A stretch of 64,000 nucleotides of DNA from Sceloporus undulatus (GCF_019175285.1 NC_056523.1:188404755-188468754); one strand, 5' to 3'. Counted from the first letter of the stretch, positions 1 through 12,409 are shown. Translations and numbers: made by a program. The notes: a model not told the origin generated them from the letters alone.

Positions 1-1558
1 AGCACATTTAAATAAAACACAAGTACATCCATGCATTCACCTTTGAATAGTCAAAGCTACTCAGAAAAGAATGATCAGAAACCCCAGAGGCAAACCATAG
101 CACACACACTGGAAATCCCAGAAGATCAGAGTGTCTTGCCAGACTTCCTCTCAAACTCCTATGAGGCCTGTAACACACCTGCTTAGTCATTGCAACTATT
201 TAATTTAGTTTAAATTTCAATTCTGGAACACGACACATCAGATCCCCCTATAAATAACTGCCAGATAGGCACCAAAGCCAGAACTGCAAGACAGACAGTG
301 CCCCAGAGTGATGGACCTCCCTCCTTTGCATCTTGTCTTTTGTGATTCACTGTGCTCACAGCTACAGAAGCAGTGACAGTAGCAGTCTCTATAGAAATCT
401 GCTAGCACCATGATAAAAAGAATAGGCTAGGTTTATTCATCCTGTACTACACCGCTCTATAGGCTGAGGCTAAGCTTCAAGAGTCCTCTTCATGGACCAG
501 CTTCAGCGACATCATACCTACATATTTAACAGTTCAGAAGCCTTGTGGCTAAAGCAGCAGTTCTTTTAAGAAAACAAAATCATTCTTTCGAATTCCAACA
601 AACATTTTGAAGTAGTAGACCATGAGCAAAAACACCAAGTGGCATATAAAACAAAACTCTATACACGACATGTTGATGTGTTTGCCTGAAGTTACAAAGT
701 CTAACAGAGTAAATATTCCTCAACTGGACCACAGTGTGGAAATGGAAAGCCAGCTCCATTTTAAGGATAAGCTTTCATGTCAACTCCTTGCTATACAATA
801 TGCTGCTTCAATACAACTTTTGATACATTTCCTCAAGTCAATAAACAGTACTGATTCAAATATCCAACTACAATACAAACAAACTTTCAATGGCACATAA
901 AAGTAATCTCTTATTGTAGGACCAAGAAAGGCTCAGATTACAAGATCCAGTTGCTTACATTCAAAACACATGACAAGATATGCTGAAAGGTTTTCAAGAA
1001 CTTGCTATATTTAGGGACTCATTCCACATCTAATCACCTAAGGAAGCCCTTAACAGAAACTTGGCAGTTTGCACTTTTTCTGAAACATGTTCTAGGGCAA
1101 TTAATTAATCCATTCTGGGCATTAGCCAGGTGTGTTGAGCATCACTGCTGCCCCTCACGTATGCAACCTAGAATACATGCAACAACAGCCTGAACTTTTA
1201 GTGAAGGGGAAGACGAATAATAAAGCAATCTGTTTTTCAGGAAGTTTGGCTGTTATTAGTATTCTGACTTATGAGTTCTCGTGGATGCTGAAGGTTCTCC
1301 AGAACAAGCAGTACTTGAAGAATACAGACCTGAAATATACTATTTCATTAAATACTGGCTCTACCAGAGGTGATCTGTGATCTTTTCTTACTTGAAGTAT
1401 GGTAACTGGGTAAAATTGCCTCTTTAAACTTCCTTCTTAGGTAGAAGTAAGAATTCTTTTGGAACATACAGTAATTCACTTATCTGGTCAAATGTATGCC
1501 AAGTTCTTAACGCAATGCTATAGGATATAGTATTCTGCTTAATACAATGATATGCCTC
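1..1558. other. No gene or repeat recognised
   Basis: AT-rich sequence without convincing exons or a recognisable transposon. It could be intron or 3' UTR of a minus-strand gene starting at the CpG island; nothing here decides it. Confidence 0.4.
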
Positions 1559-2066
1559 CTTAATTGTCATCTTCCGGCCTGAGAGGGAGTGATCAGGCAG
1601 ACCCAGCTCCACCAGGGCTAGCCTGAAGAAAGAGGCTCCTCCCTCCTTAACTGTCATCTTCCGGCCTGAGAGGGAGTGATCAGGCAGACCCAGCTCCACC
1701 AGGGCTAGCCTGAAGGAAGAGACTCCTGCCTCCTTAACTGTCATATTCCGGCCTGAGAGGGAGTGATCAGGCAGACNNNNNNNNNNNNNNNNNNNNNNNN
1801 NNNNNNNNNNNNNNNNNNNNNNNNNNNNNNNNNNNNNNNNNNNNNNNNNNNNNNNNNNNNNNNNNNNNNNNNNNNNTTGTCATCTTCCGGCCTGAGAGGG
1901 AGTGATCAGGCAGACCCAGCTCCACCAGGGCTAGCCTGAAGGAAGAGACTCCTGCCTCCTTAACTGTCATATTCCGGCCTGAGAGGGAGTGATCAGGCAG
2001 ACCCAGCTCCACCAGGGCTAGCCTGAAGGAAGAGACTCCTGCCTCCTTAACTGTCATATTCCGGCC
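1559..2066. repeat. 87-bp minisatellite interrupted by an assembly gap
   Basis: TGTCAT(C/A)TTCCGG recurs at 1565, 1652 and 1739 and again at 1878, 1965 and 2052, always 87 bp apart. The copies are nearly identical. Because 87 is a multiple of three, the minus strand stays open as a 29-residue repeat; this is a tandem-repeat artefact, not a supported gene. Unit sequence abuts both sides of the gap, so true copy number is unknown. Confidence 0.95.
1777..1876. other. Assembly gap (100 N)
   Basis: Run of N inside the minisatellite. The round length suggests a nominal gap size. Confidence 0.99.
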
Positions 2067-2530
2067 TCCTATTCCCCTCCAGCTATGCTCTGACTGTGTG
2101 GGGGAGAGGCTTGCATACCCTAATGAAGTTGTGAGCTATGCTGGCGATGGTATAATAGCCACTAACAGGGCCTCCCATGCACACAGATCACAACCAAAGG
2201 GTCTGACCAAGAGCGCCAAAGGGCAGGATGGGCTCTCTAGCCTTATGGCAACCATCCTAGGAGAAGAAAAATTCTAATCCCAAACCTGGGCAGATGGTGC
2301 TCGTCTAACCCTGTAAGGTCAACCATCTAAGAGAAGGAAACTCTAATCAAACCTACGACCCGAGGACCTCACTGCCACTGTCCATGCTTGTCAAGGCCTC
2401 AGCAGATAAACCTCTGGTTTAAAGGGTGAGGTCAGTTGGGTGCACGCTGCGCTCCACCAGAAAAATCCATTGCACAGGCTCGAAGGATACATACAACATC
2501 ATCAACGCACTTGTAGAAAGCACGAATGAG
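2067..2530. repeat. Unclassified dispersed-repeat candidate
   Basis: More GC-rich than its surroundings and sharply bounded by the minisatellite. No open frame, terminal repeat or tRNA-like box was seen. It may be the non-coding part of a retroelement that carries the minisatellite; family not recognised. Confidence 0.3.
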
Positions 2531-4133
2531 TCCTTCCTGAATCTTTGATCATGAAGTAAATCCAAGAAGAACAATGATATAGGATAAATTATGTGTTAAA
2601 TCAATGAATAACAGGATTGCGTTTATGTTCAAAATGTACAATCTACACATGACCGCAAGAATTAGCAAGCTGTCCCTGTATCAAATCAGGAAGGACAGGG
2701 TGCAATGCCTCTGCAGTCTTCAAAACACCTATCGCTATTAACTGTTTACTTGGCAAATTAGACTACAATCCTATGCACACTCACCAGACCTAATCACACT
2801 GAATGCAATGGGCTTTCTTCTGATTAAAAAAATATAAGATTGCAGTTCTTCTGGATACTGCTCTAAATACTCAACTCTTGTCTGATTTTGGAAGCTAAAA
2901 AAAGATCAGGCCTAATACTTGGTGGGAAAGCACCAGGGAATATAGCAGGGACCTCCAGGTATGGCTAGAAACAAGAGCTGCCCTGAAACACAGGAGACTC
3001 ACTGCCGGTTAGAGATGTCAATATTGGGCTACCTGGAACACAACTCTGATTCAGCATATAAGCAGCTATCTTCTGATGTTATGCACTCCAGAAGGTCATC
3101 TCAACATACACTAAATGAGATCTCCTCTTAACCCTGCCACCTCCCTTCGAAAAAGATTTGGCAGCCTGACAAAGACGTTGTGTCTGAAGTCCTGCATTCT
3201 CTATGCATTTTAAAGAGAAGATTAGCACATCAAATACTGCACAGAGGCATAGAACACATACGCTAAAGAACTCTGCAAAATAAACATGATAGAAAGTGGA
3301 ACAGATTAATAGCAGAACACTTTACTTAAGGCCATTAATTCAGTCCATGACACAGCAATGAAAGAATACGTACAGAAAAGTTTCAACTAAAAATATAATT
3401 ACACTCTATCTCTCATCACAGCAAAGGCACAGCTTCCAACATTTATTAATTCAGTTCTTCATATTAATCTAATCATGTAACTACTAGACAGAAGTTCTAA
3501 AAGCTACTACAGTTTAGCATAAGGATCTATGTGCGGTTGGATTCAAGATTGCTGAAGACAGTGCATGGAAGCATTTCTTGCAGTACATGCAGCTTTACGG
3601 ATTTTGCTATACACTATCCAGATTGATTGAGAAGTTCCAGATTTTGTTCCTGTTCCCTCTGATTTTATATACTGGGTCAAAATAAACAACCTGGGGAGCA
3701 GATATTAAAAAATTCTGATCGTACAGGGAACTGATAGAAAATATTCAGGGATAAATAAAAAGTGTATGGGTCACCAAAATAAAATCAGAAAGAACAAGGG
3801 CAAAATCTGGGACCTTCTGTTCTTTTTAATCAGACTGTATGCCAGTTGTGTGGATATGTAAGTATTTTCAGGGTTTTTTCCTGCAAAATATAAGAACAAC
3901 AGATATATAAGATTTAAATAGAAGAGCAAAATGAAAAGAGCATCAGCATGAAACATCAATTTAGGAAAATATGAAGTTTCTGTAGGATACCAGATATTAA
4001 CCTGGGCAACAAGCCAGTCTCCATAAGAAAGATTCTATAAGTAGGACACTGCAACTGAGATGGCCTTCTCACCGATCCCCCTATACTGTATCTAGGATAA
4101 TAAAGAGCAAGGTTTCCAAAGATGATTTCAAAG
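2531..4133. other. No gene seen; one decayed repeat
   Basis: Around 2756-2850 the phrase CAATCCTATGCACACTCACC and its distant inverted partner resemble a decayed copy of a palindromic reptile repeat. The rest is featureless. Confidence 0.35.
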
Positions 4134-4352
4134 GTGTTTATCAGACGAGCTCTTAAAGAGGTACTATTCCAGTGTGACTCCTCTAGCAGCCTCCTGTTGC
4201 ATGCTGGGATTGGCAGTTTTAAGGAGGGGTATTTAGAATTCTCAGGCAGAGAAGTTCAGCTCCTTAAAACTGCCAATCCCAGCATGCAACAGGAGGCTGC
4301 TAGAGGAGTCACACTGGAATAGTACCTCTTTAAGAGCATAGTGTGATAAACA
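4134..4352. mobile_element. Foldback MITE with long inverted arms
   Basis: Two arms of roughly 95 bp are near-perfect inverted copies around a short centre near 4235. Ends read GTGTTTATCAGAC and, inverted, TGTTTATCACAC. TCAAAG flanks both sides (4128-4133 and 4353-4358), a likely 6-bp target duplication. Its ends resemble those of the element at 26856. Confidence 0.85.
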
Positions 4353-5370
4353 TCAAAGCAAGGACAAAGTCTACTGATATCCAAATCCCAAGGCATGCAG
4401 GGCTTTAAATGATTAGTATCACTTTAAATTGCATGCTGTAGCACCTTATGAGCCAGTACAACTATTTAACCAGCAGTGAAATGTGCTCATAACTGTATCA
4501 GTTCGTAACCCAGAAGATGCATTTGGAATTAACTACAATTTAAGTGGTGTTCATATATACAAAACATTGCAGTACTTCAATCAGAAGTTTACCACAACAT
4601 GGATGTGGCCAGGTTACTCAGCCGGTAACAGCTTATAAGGACTGATGACAAATTAGAAGAGGACAAGATATCAAAGCCATAATAAGGTTTAAAGGATGGA
4701 GGAAGTGGAAACTGAGTTTGTTCCTAAACTTATTTCCTCTAAGCTTCAAACAAAGTCTACCACCAAATAGCTCTTGAACATTCTGGCAAATGGTCATCCT
4801 GAAATTATTTAGTAACAATGAAAAGAGATGGGCTTATTAGAAAAGAACTTCAAAGGAAGACTGAGCTGAACTCTTTACTCTGATTATTTGTTTGTGGGTT
4901 TGGAAATCACTTCAACAGCCAGATGTTTTAAGCTGGTCAACAAGTATATCAGGTTCTAGCAAGTCAGCTATTATGACACATCAAATTAAGAGTCTCAGAG
5001 TCAGAGGGCAGAACTGGCTTTGACAGCGATACTGTAACTATCCAACCAAGCAGCCATTTATATAATTTGTAAGCACCTGGGATAAAAGTAGCTACCCAGT
5101 ACATACACAAAGAAAACAAAGTTAATATCCTCTATTGGGGTGACAGAAAGGCCAATGTTTATACTTGTGGACAGTGTCAGGCATGAAATGCTATTTGCTC
5201 CCTTTGATCCTTTCCTACTATACAAGGCTGAGTACCAAATGACAAAAGAGGAAAGATTAATACAGTATATTTGGTGTATGCCATCGTATATTTTCCACCC
5301 AAAGGCAAATAAGCATGGCATTTTAGAGGATAAGAGGGACTTTCTGAAATCTAATGATCATACCTTATAA
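4353..5370. other. No gene or clear repeat
   Basis: AT-rich; the open frames on both strands are short and lack splice context. Confidence 0.35.
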
Positions 5371-5713
5371 CAGGGGTAGGCAACCTGCGGCCCGGCAAGG
5401 CCTTGGGACCGGCCCCAGCCCGGTCCTGCTGCCGATTGCCGCCAGGGCCTTGGGGGGGCAATTGTCTATAGACGCCTCACAAACATGCATTAATATTAAC
5501 ATTTTTTAAAAAATCAGCCATTTTTTTCGTGTGTCCTCCATTTTTTTTAAAAAAGTGTCTTCCATTTGAAAATTTTGTCCTCCATTTGTCCTGGTTTATT
5601 TTTATATTTAATTTTTTAAAAAATTATTTAATTTTTTATTTTTTGGCTTCGGCCCCCCAGTTGTCTGAGGGACAGCAACCCGGCCCCCGGCTCAAAAAGA
5701 TTGCCTACCCCTG
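5371..5713 (+). mobile_element. Non-autonomous hAT element (CAGGGGTAGGCAACC ends), copy 1
   Basis: Inverted ends CAGGGGTAGGCAACCTGCGG and GGTTGCCTACCCCTG (one mismatch here) are flanked by perfect 8-bp duplications CCTTATAA (5363-5370, 5714-5721). The interior is AT-rich with CCTCCATTT repeats. The same family is at 58556-58922. Confidence 0.95.
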
Positions 5714-5977
5714 CCTTATAACAAGCTTCTAGTCACTTCAGCTCTTCTGCAGAAGTGTGGGAAAGGTTTCTGCCAAAAGGCACTTATTTGGTCACCTGTG
5801 AAGATTGTGAAACTCTTTCAGGTGAGCAGAAAATCTGATTTTTATGTGCCTCACTACTTGCTTTACATTCTAAAAGGTAAATTCTTTTATGCCTTGGTTT
5901 ATTTTATAAAAGCTATAGGTGAAAATAGCTGGGCTAACTGAAAACTTGTGGTCTGGCTTATAAGGCTGCAACACTTA

Positions 5978-6210
5978 GGCCTGTTCCAGACTGCCAAAAT
6001 AAAGCTGCTTCGGGTCTCTTTGGAGGTATGCCATTTAAATGATGCATGGGTCCTAAGAGTCCGGCGGTCGCACCAAAGCCACACTCCATTCCTAAGCACT
6101 AGAGTCCAGCTTTGGTGCAGCTTCCGGATTCTTAGGGTGCACACATCATTTAAACAGCATACCTCCAAAGAGACCCAAAGCAGCTTTATTTTGGCAGTCT
6201 GGAACAGGCC
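5978..6210. mobile_element. Palindromic Harbinger-like MITE, copy A
   Basis: Inverted arms of about 100 bp beginning GGCCTGTTCCAGACTGCC, with AAAATAAAGCTGCTT inside each arm. TTA flanks both ends (5975-5977, 6211-6213). Same family at 33325, 41759 and 54850. The palindrome produces mirror ORFs on both strands. Confidence 0.88.
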
Positions 6211-9200
6211 TTACTTAGGAACATGAATAATTCCAGAGTCCCTGAGACAGTACTCATTACAAACAGAGAAACTGAGCCTGTATTTTAATGAACTTGAAAT
6301 CCACCTTTAACATGATGCATAAAGCATTTACATGGGTCTGCTACCTAAACATTCCAGAATCTTGTGAAAGCCTTCAGGTCACATATCAAGTCTGATTATA
6401 CATGAATGTGGAAGCAGGACTGAGGGATTCTGCAAAGAAACTGGTCCGCCTCCATGCTTATCCTTAATGGGACATATATAGCAGCAAATTAAATAATTTG
6501 ATGGAAACCCCAGATACATTAGACACTATTTCTCAGGAGTCCAGACTCCATCCTCTGATCTTCCCTAGAACTAAATAAAGCTTTTAACCATGAATTCCAA
6601 TTCCAGCATTCAAACTGCTGAATAATCCATGACCGATCATAAATGCCACCAATCCCCTTCTTGACTGGAAAAGCAAAAATTGGGAAGAGAGGGTCAAATG
6701 ATCTAGAAGATAATATGCAACTCAGAATAATAGTGGCTTAATCATTTTCTTATTGCTCACTCTCTAATTTGATACCCAATGGCTTTAGTGTCTTATCCTG
6801 CACCATGACCTCATCCAACGGTACTAAGGCATACCTATTTAAACGAATTTCATTGCACATGCTAGGCTGTAAGGTGTTATGAAGGGAAGACACGAGTTGT
6901 TCAAACAGACACACTCTCTAGAATCATGCTTTATTAAGGACAACTTAGGAACAAACACTAACAAATGTCTCCCTTTATTAAATGGGATTTTTGTTACTAT
7001 AATGAAGTGGCAAACAGACTGAGCTATGAGTCAGAAAGTCTCCGGTTTGGATTTCACTCTGTCATGAACTCACAAATATTTAAAAATTATGCACTTTAAG
7101 CTTTAACAATACTGGGATAATATCTGCCTACCTTTTAAAGTCACTGTAAGAATACTAGCCAAATATGTAAAGTGTTTTGAATAATTAGAAAGTCCACACA
7201 AACATTTATTATTTGTGCCCACTGTATCACAAAAAAATTAATTACTACAATATGTATATATATTTAGGAAACCATAAAATATCAAGAGAAAATGCATGTC
7301 TATACAGAAACACTTCATGGGAAACAAGTATTGGCAGTGCTGGTAACCATAATGGAACTAAAACTCCCAATGCAGTTTATTTTTCAAGAACAGGTGCTGG
7401 GACAAAACAAGAGGTGGCCTTCACTTCCTGGATCTTGTGAGCTTCTAGCCGTTCTTTGTTCACAATAATACTGGAGGAATGGGCCCAAGCTAGGGAGGCA
7501 ATTACGTTCTTAACCTATTACCACTTTAACACTCATCTGGCCTCCAGTCAAATATCAAGAGGTCAACACACTGACATAATACAGAAAACATGTAGGAATG
7601 TTAATGAAAAGATGGGGAGTAGAAGGCAAGCTGTTATTATCTTATCATGTCCAGTATTTTCTACATAGCTCCATGACAGAGAAGAGCAAAACCATTTAAA
7701 AATACAATGAGGGTAAGCTAAAACCAAATATCATGAATGCAAACATTTGAGGACCTAAACTGACAAGTGGCTTTCAAGAGCCTTAATGTAATATTTCCAC
7801 AAACGGGGAGGTGTGAATTACCAGTGTAAAATGCTGAATTTTGTCCTCAAGGCTTTCACTCAAGAAGAGGAATCTCTGTTGAGTTTGAAATACAAAAATA
7901 ACACCTATTTTAGAAAAGCTGCCTCCATGGTCTCATGTTCCTCTTAAACAGCTGAAGTATTTACACAGTGGACAGGTCTCCGCATTAGATTTCAGAGATG
8001 TATGCTTTATCAATACAGAGTACCAGTTCTGATGTAACAAGTACATGTACTGTTTGCCTCAGTTCACAGGATGCCTTCTGGATGAAAAACATTTCAGTGA
8101 GCCACAGCTATTTAAACAGGAGTTAACATAAAAAGGTTTACTACTAACCTGGAATCACAGCCAATCCATACTTGGCCTGGTCTGCTATCCAAGTCACTTT
8201 TCTGGCACCTCTGCCGCACCCTAGTCAGCCAAGGTAACACCTAGTTTCTCAGTCAATCTAATCCACTTATGTCAGACTATTTTAGGGCCTGCAACAAAAA
8301 CATACAGGTTAGTACTGGACTTCACTCATACAGGGCTCAAAAGAATTGACAGATTTTTTTTTCTGAAAAGGCCTTTAGTAAGGTTGACTTTGGACTTTGC
8401 TAATTCAGCCTCTCCTGACTAGAACGCTTCTTCGAGATACCAGGGTATCTTAGAAGGAGATGCTCAATTTACTAATAGGGAGCTTATCTTGCTATCTTAT
8501 TCACTCAACAGCACAATGATTTTGTTTATTCAATCAGATACAAAAATGAACAGGCCAAGATTCTTCTGACCAAATAAAAGCATGATGCTAACTCAGCACA
8601 TTGCTTTCTCATTTCTTGCATGCAATAAGCTCTATTTATAAAATGAAGACTTCAAAGACTACAGAAAGCTTCTTTTTGTTTCAGATTTTATTTCTATAGC
8701 AGCAAAGTGTTGAGATTTCTAAAGAAATTAAGATGACATTTTGCTTAATATTGTGTTATATATTCCAAAATGACTTGATTTCTTTTTTTGATTAAGATGT
8801 CGGCCTGTGCATTCTGAGGAAACATGTTTTTGGTCATAAATACTGCTATGTTTTCTGTGCCTCCAAAAACCATTTAGAAACATTGTCAATAAGTTAATTA
8901 TGGCTTTCCTTTGTTTATTGCTTTATCTTGCTAGATATATAATGCATCCAACTTTGCTTGTGAGGAAACTCCACCTGTGAAACCCTTCTAGAAACATAAC
9001 TCCATTAACTATACCTGCATAGAGCCATAAATATCTAATATGTGAAGATGCTTAAGGATCTTGATAATGTCATTACTAGCTGATGTAACACAGGACCAAA
9101 CATTAGCTAGTTTCATAAAATTCCCCTGCCATGTTACATTCAGTTTTGTTATTATAGTTTACAGCAAGATTTAATCTGTCCATTACTTACTACTCTCTGT

Positions 9201-9294
9201 GGAAAATACTTCTTTCACTCACTTTAACACATGGCAAAACCAAAGTGAACTGCTCTACTAGATATTTAGTAGGAAAGTAGGATACACTTGTCCC
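6211..9294. other. No confident gene; possible decayed minus-strand exons
   Basis: Mostly unique AT-rich DNA. Two minus-strand open segments with splice-like ends (about 8157-8220 and 7404-7494) are phase compatible and end in TAA, but I recognise no family; see the findings. Confidence 0.3.
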
Positions 9295-9650
9295 TCCACA
9301 TTTGCGGCTTTGACTTTTGCTGATTTGATTATTCACGGATTTTATTAACATGTTCTCTCTAGGAATCTCTAGGTCCTCCAGCACAACTCTATGATCAACT
9401 TTAACCAAAAGTCACACTGAAAGACCTAGAGATTCCTGGAGAGAACACTCCACTAGGCATTTGTAGCTCCTCCAGGGCAATACTATGGTCCATGTCTGGC
9501 AGATGTTGACCACAGAGTTGCACTGGAGGATCTAGAGATTCCTAGAGAAATGTTCACTCAAGTAAAAACATCGTGTTTTTGGTATTTGCGGTTTTCCCAC
9601 ATTCACGGGGGTCCTGTGCCCCTAACTCCAGTGAATGTGGAGGAAGAGTG
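9295..9650. mobile_element. Tc1/mariner (Tigger-type) non-autonomous element
   Basis: Left end CACTTGTCCCTCCACATTTG and inverted right end CACTCTTCCTCCACATTCAC, with TA before the left end. The interior contains inverted copies of an AGAGATTCCT-containing phrase. Confidence 0.7.
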
Positions 9651-9949
9651 CAGTTTGTACAATTACAGCACTGTACAACACATTTAATCTGGTAAAGTGT
9701 ACTGTTGTTCTTGTAATTCAATCGTTTCCACTGCTTATATGGAAACGTTGCTCATATTCCTTATAATTTTTCCATTATGGGCAATAAGAAAAACAAGTTG
9801 ATAAGGCTTGAAACTTATTGAGTCTTAACTTCATTTCAAGTAGGAAAGACATACAGTACCCAGAGAACGAAGTGCAGATAGCTGTAAATTTGGGAGGTGA
9901 AGTGTTTAAAAACAATAGAAACCATCTTTCCCCTTGTAGAATATGGAAA

Positions 9950-9971
9950 GAAAAAAAAAAGGGGGGGGGGA
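9950..9971 (+). repeat. Homopolymer junction A-run/G-run
   Basis: A run of A is followed directly by a run of G; slippage-prone and a likely assembly-length error. Confidence 0.9.
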
Positions 9972-10039
9972 GGCCTGGAAATACAGAAGTGGCTTTATGT
10001 TAAACCTGCAATCCTATGCAAGCTCACTGAGGAAGAGCT

Positions 10040-10340
10040 TCCAATACGCTCAGCGGGCCATGAATCAAACTGGGCTACATGTCCCCTGGCAGACTAAATG
10101 AAGCTTGTGGTTTCTGTGAACTGCCCTCCACTTGGCCTCAGGAGGAGACTCATGGCAACCCAGTGGATGAGGCATCTCCAAGCTCCCAAATCCTCCATTG
10201 CTCTGCTTAAGTCTTGTAGATTCAGGCCCATGGCCTCCCTAATTGAGTCTATCCATCTGGCATGTGGTCTTCCTCTCTTTCTTCTACCTTCCACCTTTCT
10301 GAGCATCATCTTTTCTAACGATGTGACCAGAGTACAACAG
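10040..10340 (-). mobile_element. RTE-BovB LINE fragment (3' end of ORF)
   Basis: Minus-strand translation gives KVEGRRKRGRPHARWIDSIR and RAMEDLGAWRCLIHWVA, matching the BovB C-terminal pattern (GRRRRGR.R.RWLDGI ... RWR.IVHGV). Truncated at both sides. Confidence 0.85.
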
Positions 10341-10411
10341 CCTCAATTTTATCTATACTGTCTCTTTTGCACTTTTATTTATGATATGTAGTTTAACAAA
10401 TCCCTCTCTCC

Positions 10412-10800
10412 CTACACTGTAGAGCCCAAAGGGGAAAAGTGATGCTTAAATATATTGAATTGTTGATTCTGACCGATGACAACCCTGTGGATGAGACATC
10501 TCCAAGACTCCCTATGCTGCACTGCTCTGCTTAGGAGCTGTAAATTCATGCCTGCAATCTCCCTAGTACAGTCTATCCCTCTAGCATGTGGCCTTCCTCT
10601 TTTTCTACTTCCCTCCACTTTTCCTAGCATTATTGTCTTTTCTAACCAGTTGTGTCCTCCAGTGCTGTTGCTCAGGTCCTATAGATCCAGGCCTGTGGCC
10701 TCCCTAACTGAGTCTATTTATCTGGTATATACTCCTCCTCTTTTTCTACTTCCCTCCATCTTTCCTAGCATTATTGTCTTTTCTAACCTAAGTTGTGCCT
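10412..10800 (-). mobile_element. Two tandem RTE-BovB 3'-end fragments
   Basis: Two further copies of the same C-terminal segment lie head to tail (about 10460-10635 and 10655-10795), each with the KVEGSRKRGRPHAR-type or related sequence on the minus strand. This is segmental duplication or repeated insertion of one 3' end. Confidence 0.8.
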
Positions 10801-10824
10801 CAGGACCTTATCGCATTACATTCT

Positions 10825-10995
10825 TAAAATGGGGCTAGGTTGTTTTAACTACTCTGACTCTATCTTGCTGCATTCTGAGGCTTGTAGTTCAGTGAGGCCT
10901 AAGAGCTCCCTGGCTGAACGTTCTAAATGCCCCTTCCTAAACTACAAATCCCAGAATGCAACAGGAGGAAACCATAGCAGCTAAAGTAGAATAGC
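10825..10995. mobile_element. Foldback MITE fragment (TTGTAGTT family)
   Basis: GCATTCTGAGGCTTGTAGTT and, inverted, TACAAATCCCAGAATGC face each other. Same family as 15385-15590 and 51264-51524. Confidence 0.6.
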
Positions 10996-11014
10996 AGTGT
11001 TATAAGTGAGTAGT

Positions 11015-11140
11015 GCGGATAAGGCTCCTCCACTGCTCTGCTTAGATCTTGTAGACCCAGGCCTGTGAGGTCCTTAAATGAGTCCTCCTCTCTTTCTTCT
11101 AACCTTAGCCTTTCCTAACCTTAATTGTCTTTTCTAACGA
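11015..11140 (-). mobile_element. RTE-BovB fragment
   Basis: Contains the TCTGCTTAGATCTTGTAGA and GAGTCCTCCTCTCTTTCTTC segments shared with the BovB copies at 10040-10800. Confidence 0.65.
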
Positions 11141-11224
11141 GTGGTTCAAGAGTCTGGATTGGGAGCAAGCTTGTTTTCTGCTGCTCCAGAAACTAGGACC
11201 TAGAGCAATGGATGCAAGCTCCAG

Positions 11225-11462
11225 GAAAGAGATTCCACCTGAACATGAGGAGGAACTTCCTGACAGTAAGGGCTGTTTGACAGTGGAACACACTCCTTCC
11301 TCGGAGTGCAATGGAGTCTCCTTCCTTAGAGCTCTTTAAGCAGAGGCTGGGTGGCCATCTGTCAATGGGGGTGCTCTGACTGAGAGTTCCTGCATGGCAG
11401 AATGGGGTTGGGCTGGATCAGGGCCCTTCTGGGGGTCTCTTCCAACTCTATGATTCTATGAG
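11225..11462 (+). mobile_element. CR1 LINE 3' end
   Basis: Carries the CR1 terminal sequence (GGAACTTCCTGACAGTAAG, GGAGTCTCCTTCCTTAGAG) and ends with the hallmark ATGATTCTATGA. Confidence 0.9.
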
Positions 11463-11574
11463 TGGTGATGGGTGTGCCTTAAGTCACATCCTCTGATCGC
11501 GTGTTTCCTCTTCCTCCTGATGTGTGTGGCCAGAGTACAACAGCCTCAGCTTTCATCCTCTTTGGCTTCCATGA

Positions 11575-11710
11575 CGAAGCGTGGAGTCTCCTTCCTTGGA
11601 GGCCTTTACACAGAGGCTGGATGGCCCTCTGTAGGGGGTGCTTTGATTCTGCCTAGCAGAAGGGGGTTGGGCTGGGTGGACCCTTGAGGGGGCCCTTCTA
11701 TGACTCCTCG
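11575..11710 (+). mobile_element. CR1 LINE 3' fragment
   Basis: A second, shorter copy of the CR1 tail (GGAGTCTCCTTCCTTGGAG, GGCTGGATGGCCCTCTG) directly before the CpG island. Confidence 0.85.
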
Positions 11711-12130
11711 CACCTTAAAAAAGAGGAGCTTCTAACGTGAGATGGTGGGTGGCCGGGAGGGTGCGATGCAGCAGAAATAATGCTACAGTGGAGGGGGAGA
11801 AATTCTACAACAGCGGGGCGGGGGGAGTATTGCGCCGTCTACCCAAAGGAAAGGAGGCGAGGGGGAAGGAGGGCGGGCGGGCGGGGACGGGGCTCACGTG
11901 CCTGGCTCTGCGGGGAGGCCTCGAGGAGGGCAGGAAACGGACGAGGCCGAGCTCCCTTCGAGGCCAGGCCCCGTCTGTGCTCCCGGGGGGAGGCCAGGCC
12001 CCATTGTCCCGCCTGGGCTCCACACGGAGCGAGCATCCCCCGCTCCTGGCCCCTGGCTCCCCTCCCAGGCGCCCCACAAGCCCCACTCCTCCCTTTCCCC
12101 CGCCGCCCTACCAGGCTCCTACGGCCCTAC

Positions 12131-12300
12131 CTTCTATGCCTAAGACGCCGAGGAGGGTTTCAGTACTGAGCCCCGTCGCTGGTGCTGCTACTGCCGCCTC
12201 CCGCCGCCATCTTAACAGCAGCCCCCTAAGTCTCAGCCCCTGCCCAGGTCGCGCGAGAACTCACCGCCGGCTATGGGGAAGGCGTCGGGAAACCACGCGA
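12131..12300 (-). other. Candidate first exon of a minus-strand gene, with short ORF
   Basis: On the minus strand, AAGATGGCGGC (YY1-type element with embedded ATG at 12210-12208) opens a 16-codon ORF, MAAGGGSSSTSDGAQY, ending at 12160. A consensus donor AAG/GTAGGG follows at 12131/12130. This looks like a 5' UTR exon with an upstream ORF, or a start codon if splicing uses an earlier donor. The gene body would run left; I could not identify it. The upper boundary is approximate. Confidence 0.35.
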
Positions 12301-12409
12301 GAACTGGGAAGGTCTGTCTCCCTGTGTGTGACTGTGAGTGTGTGGAGATGGAGGGGTGAGAAGACCCCGCCGAGAATATGCAAGGGAAGGTCCGGCGGCG
12401 GCGGCGCGC

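Noticed and set aside
1424-2057. Repetitive minus-strand protein
   Set aside because: Frame of the 87-bp minisatellite; no splice or start context.
5899-6226. Overlapping ORFs on both strands, repeated at 33313-33561 and 41649-41855
   Set aside because: Mirror frames of a palindromic MITE.
10094-10838. ORFs on both strands suggesting a small gene
   Set aside because: The minus frames are BovB C-terminal fragments; the plus frames are their shadows.
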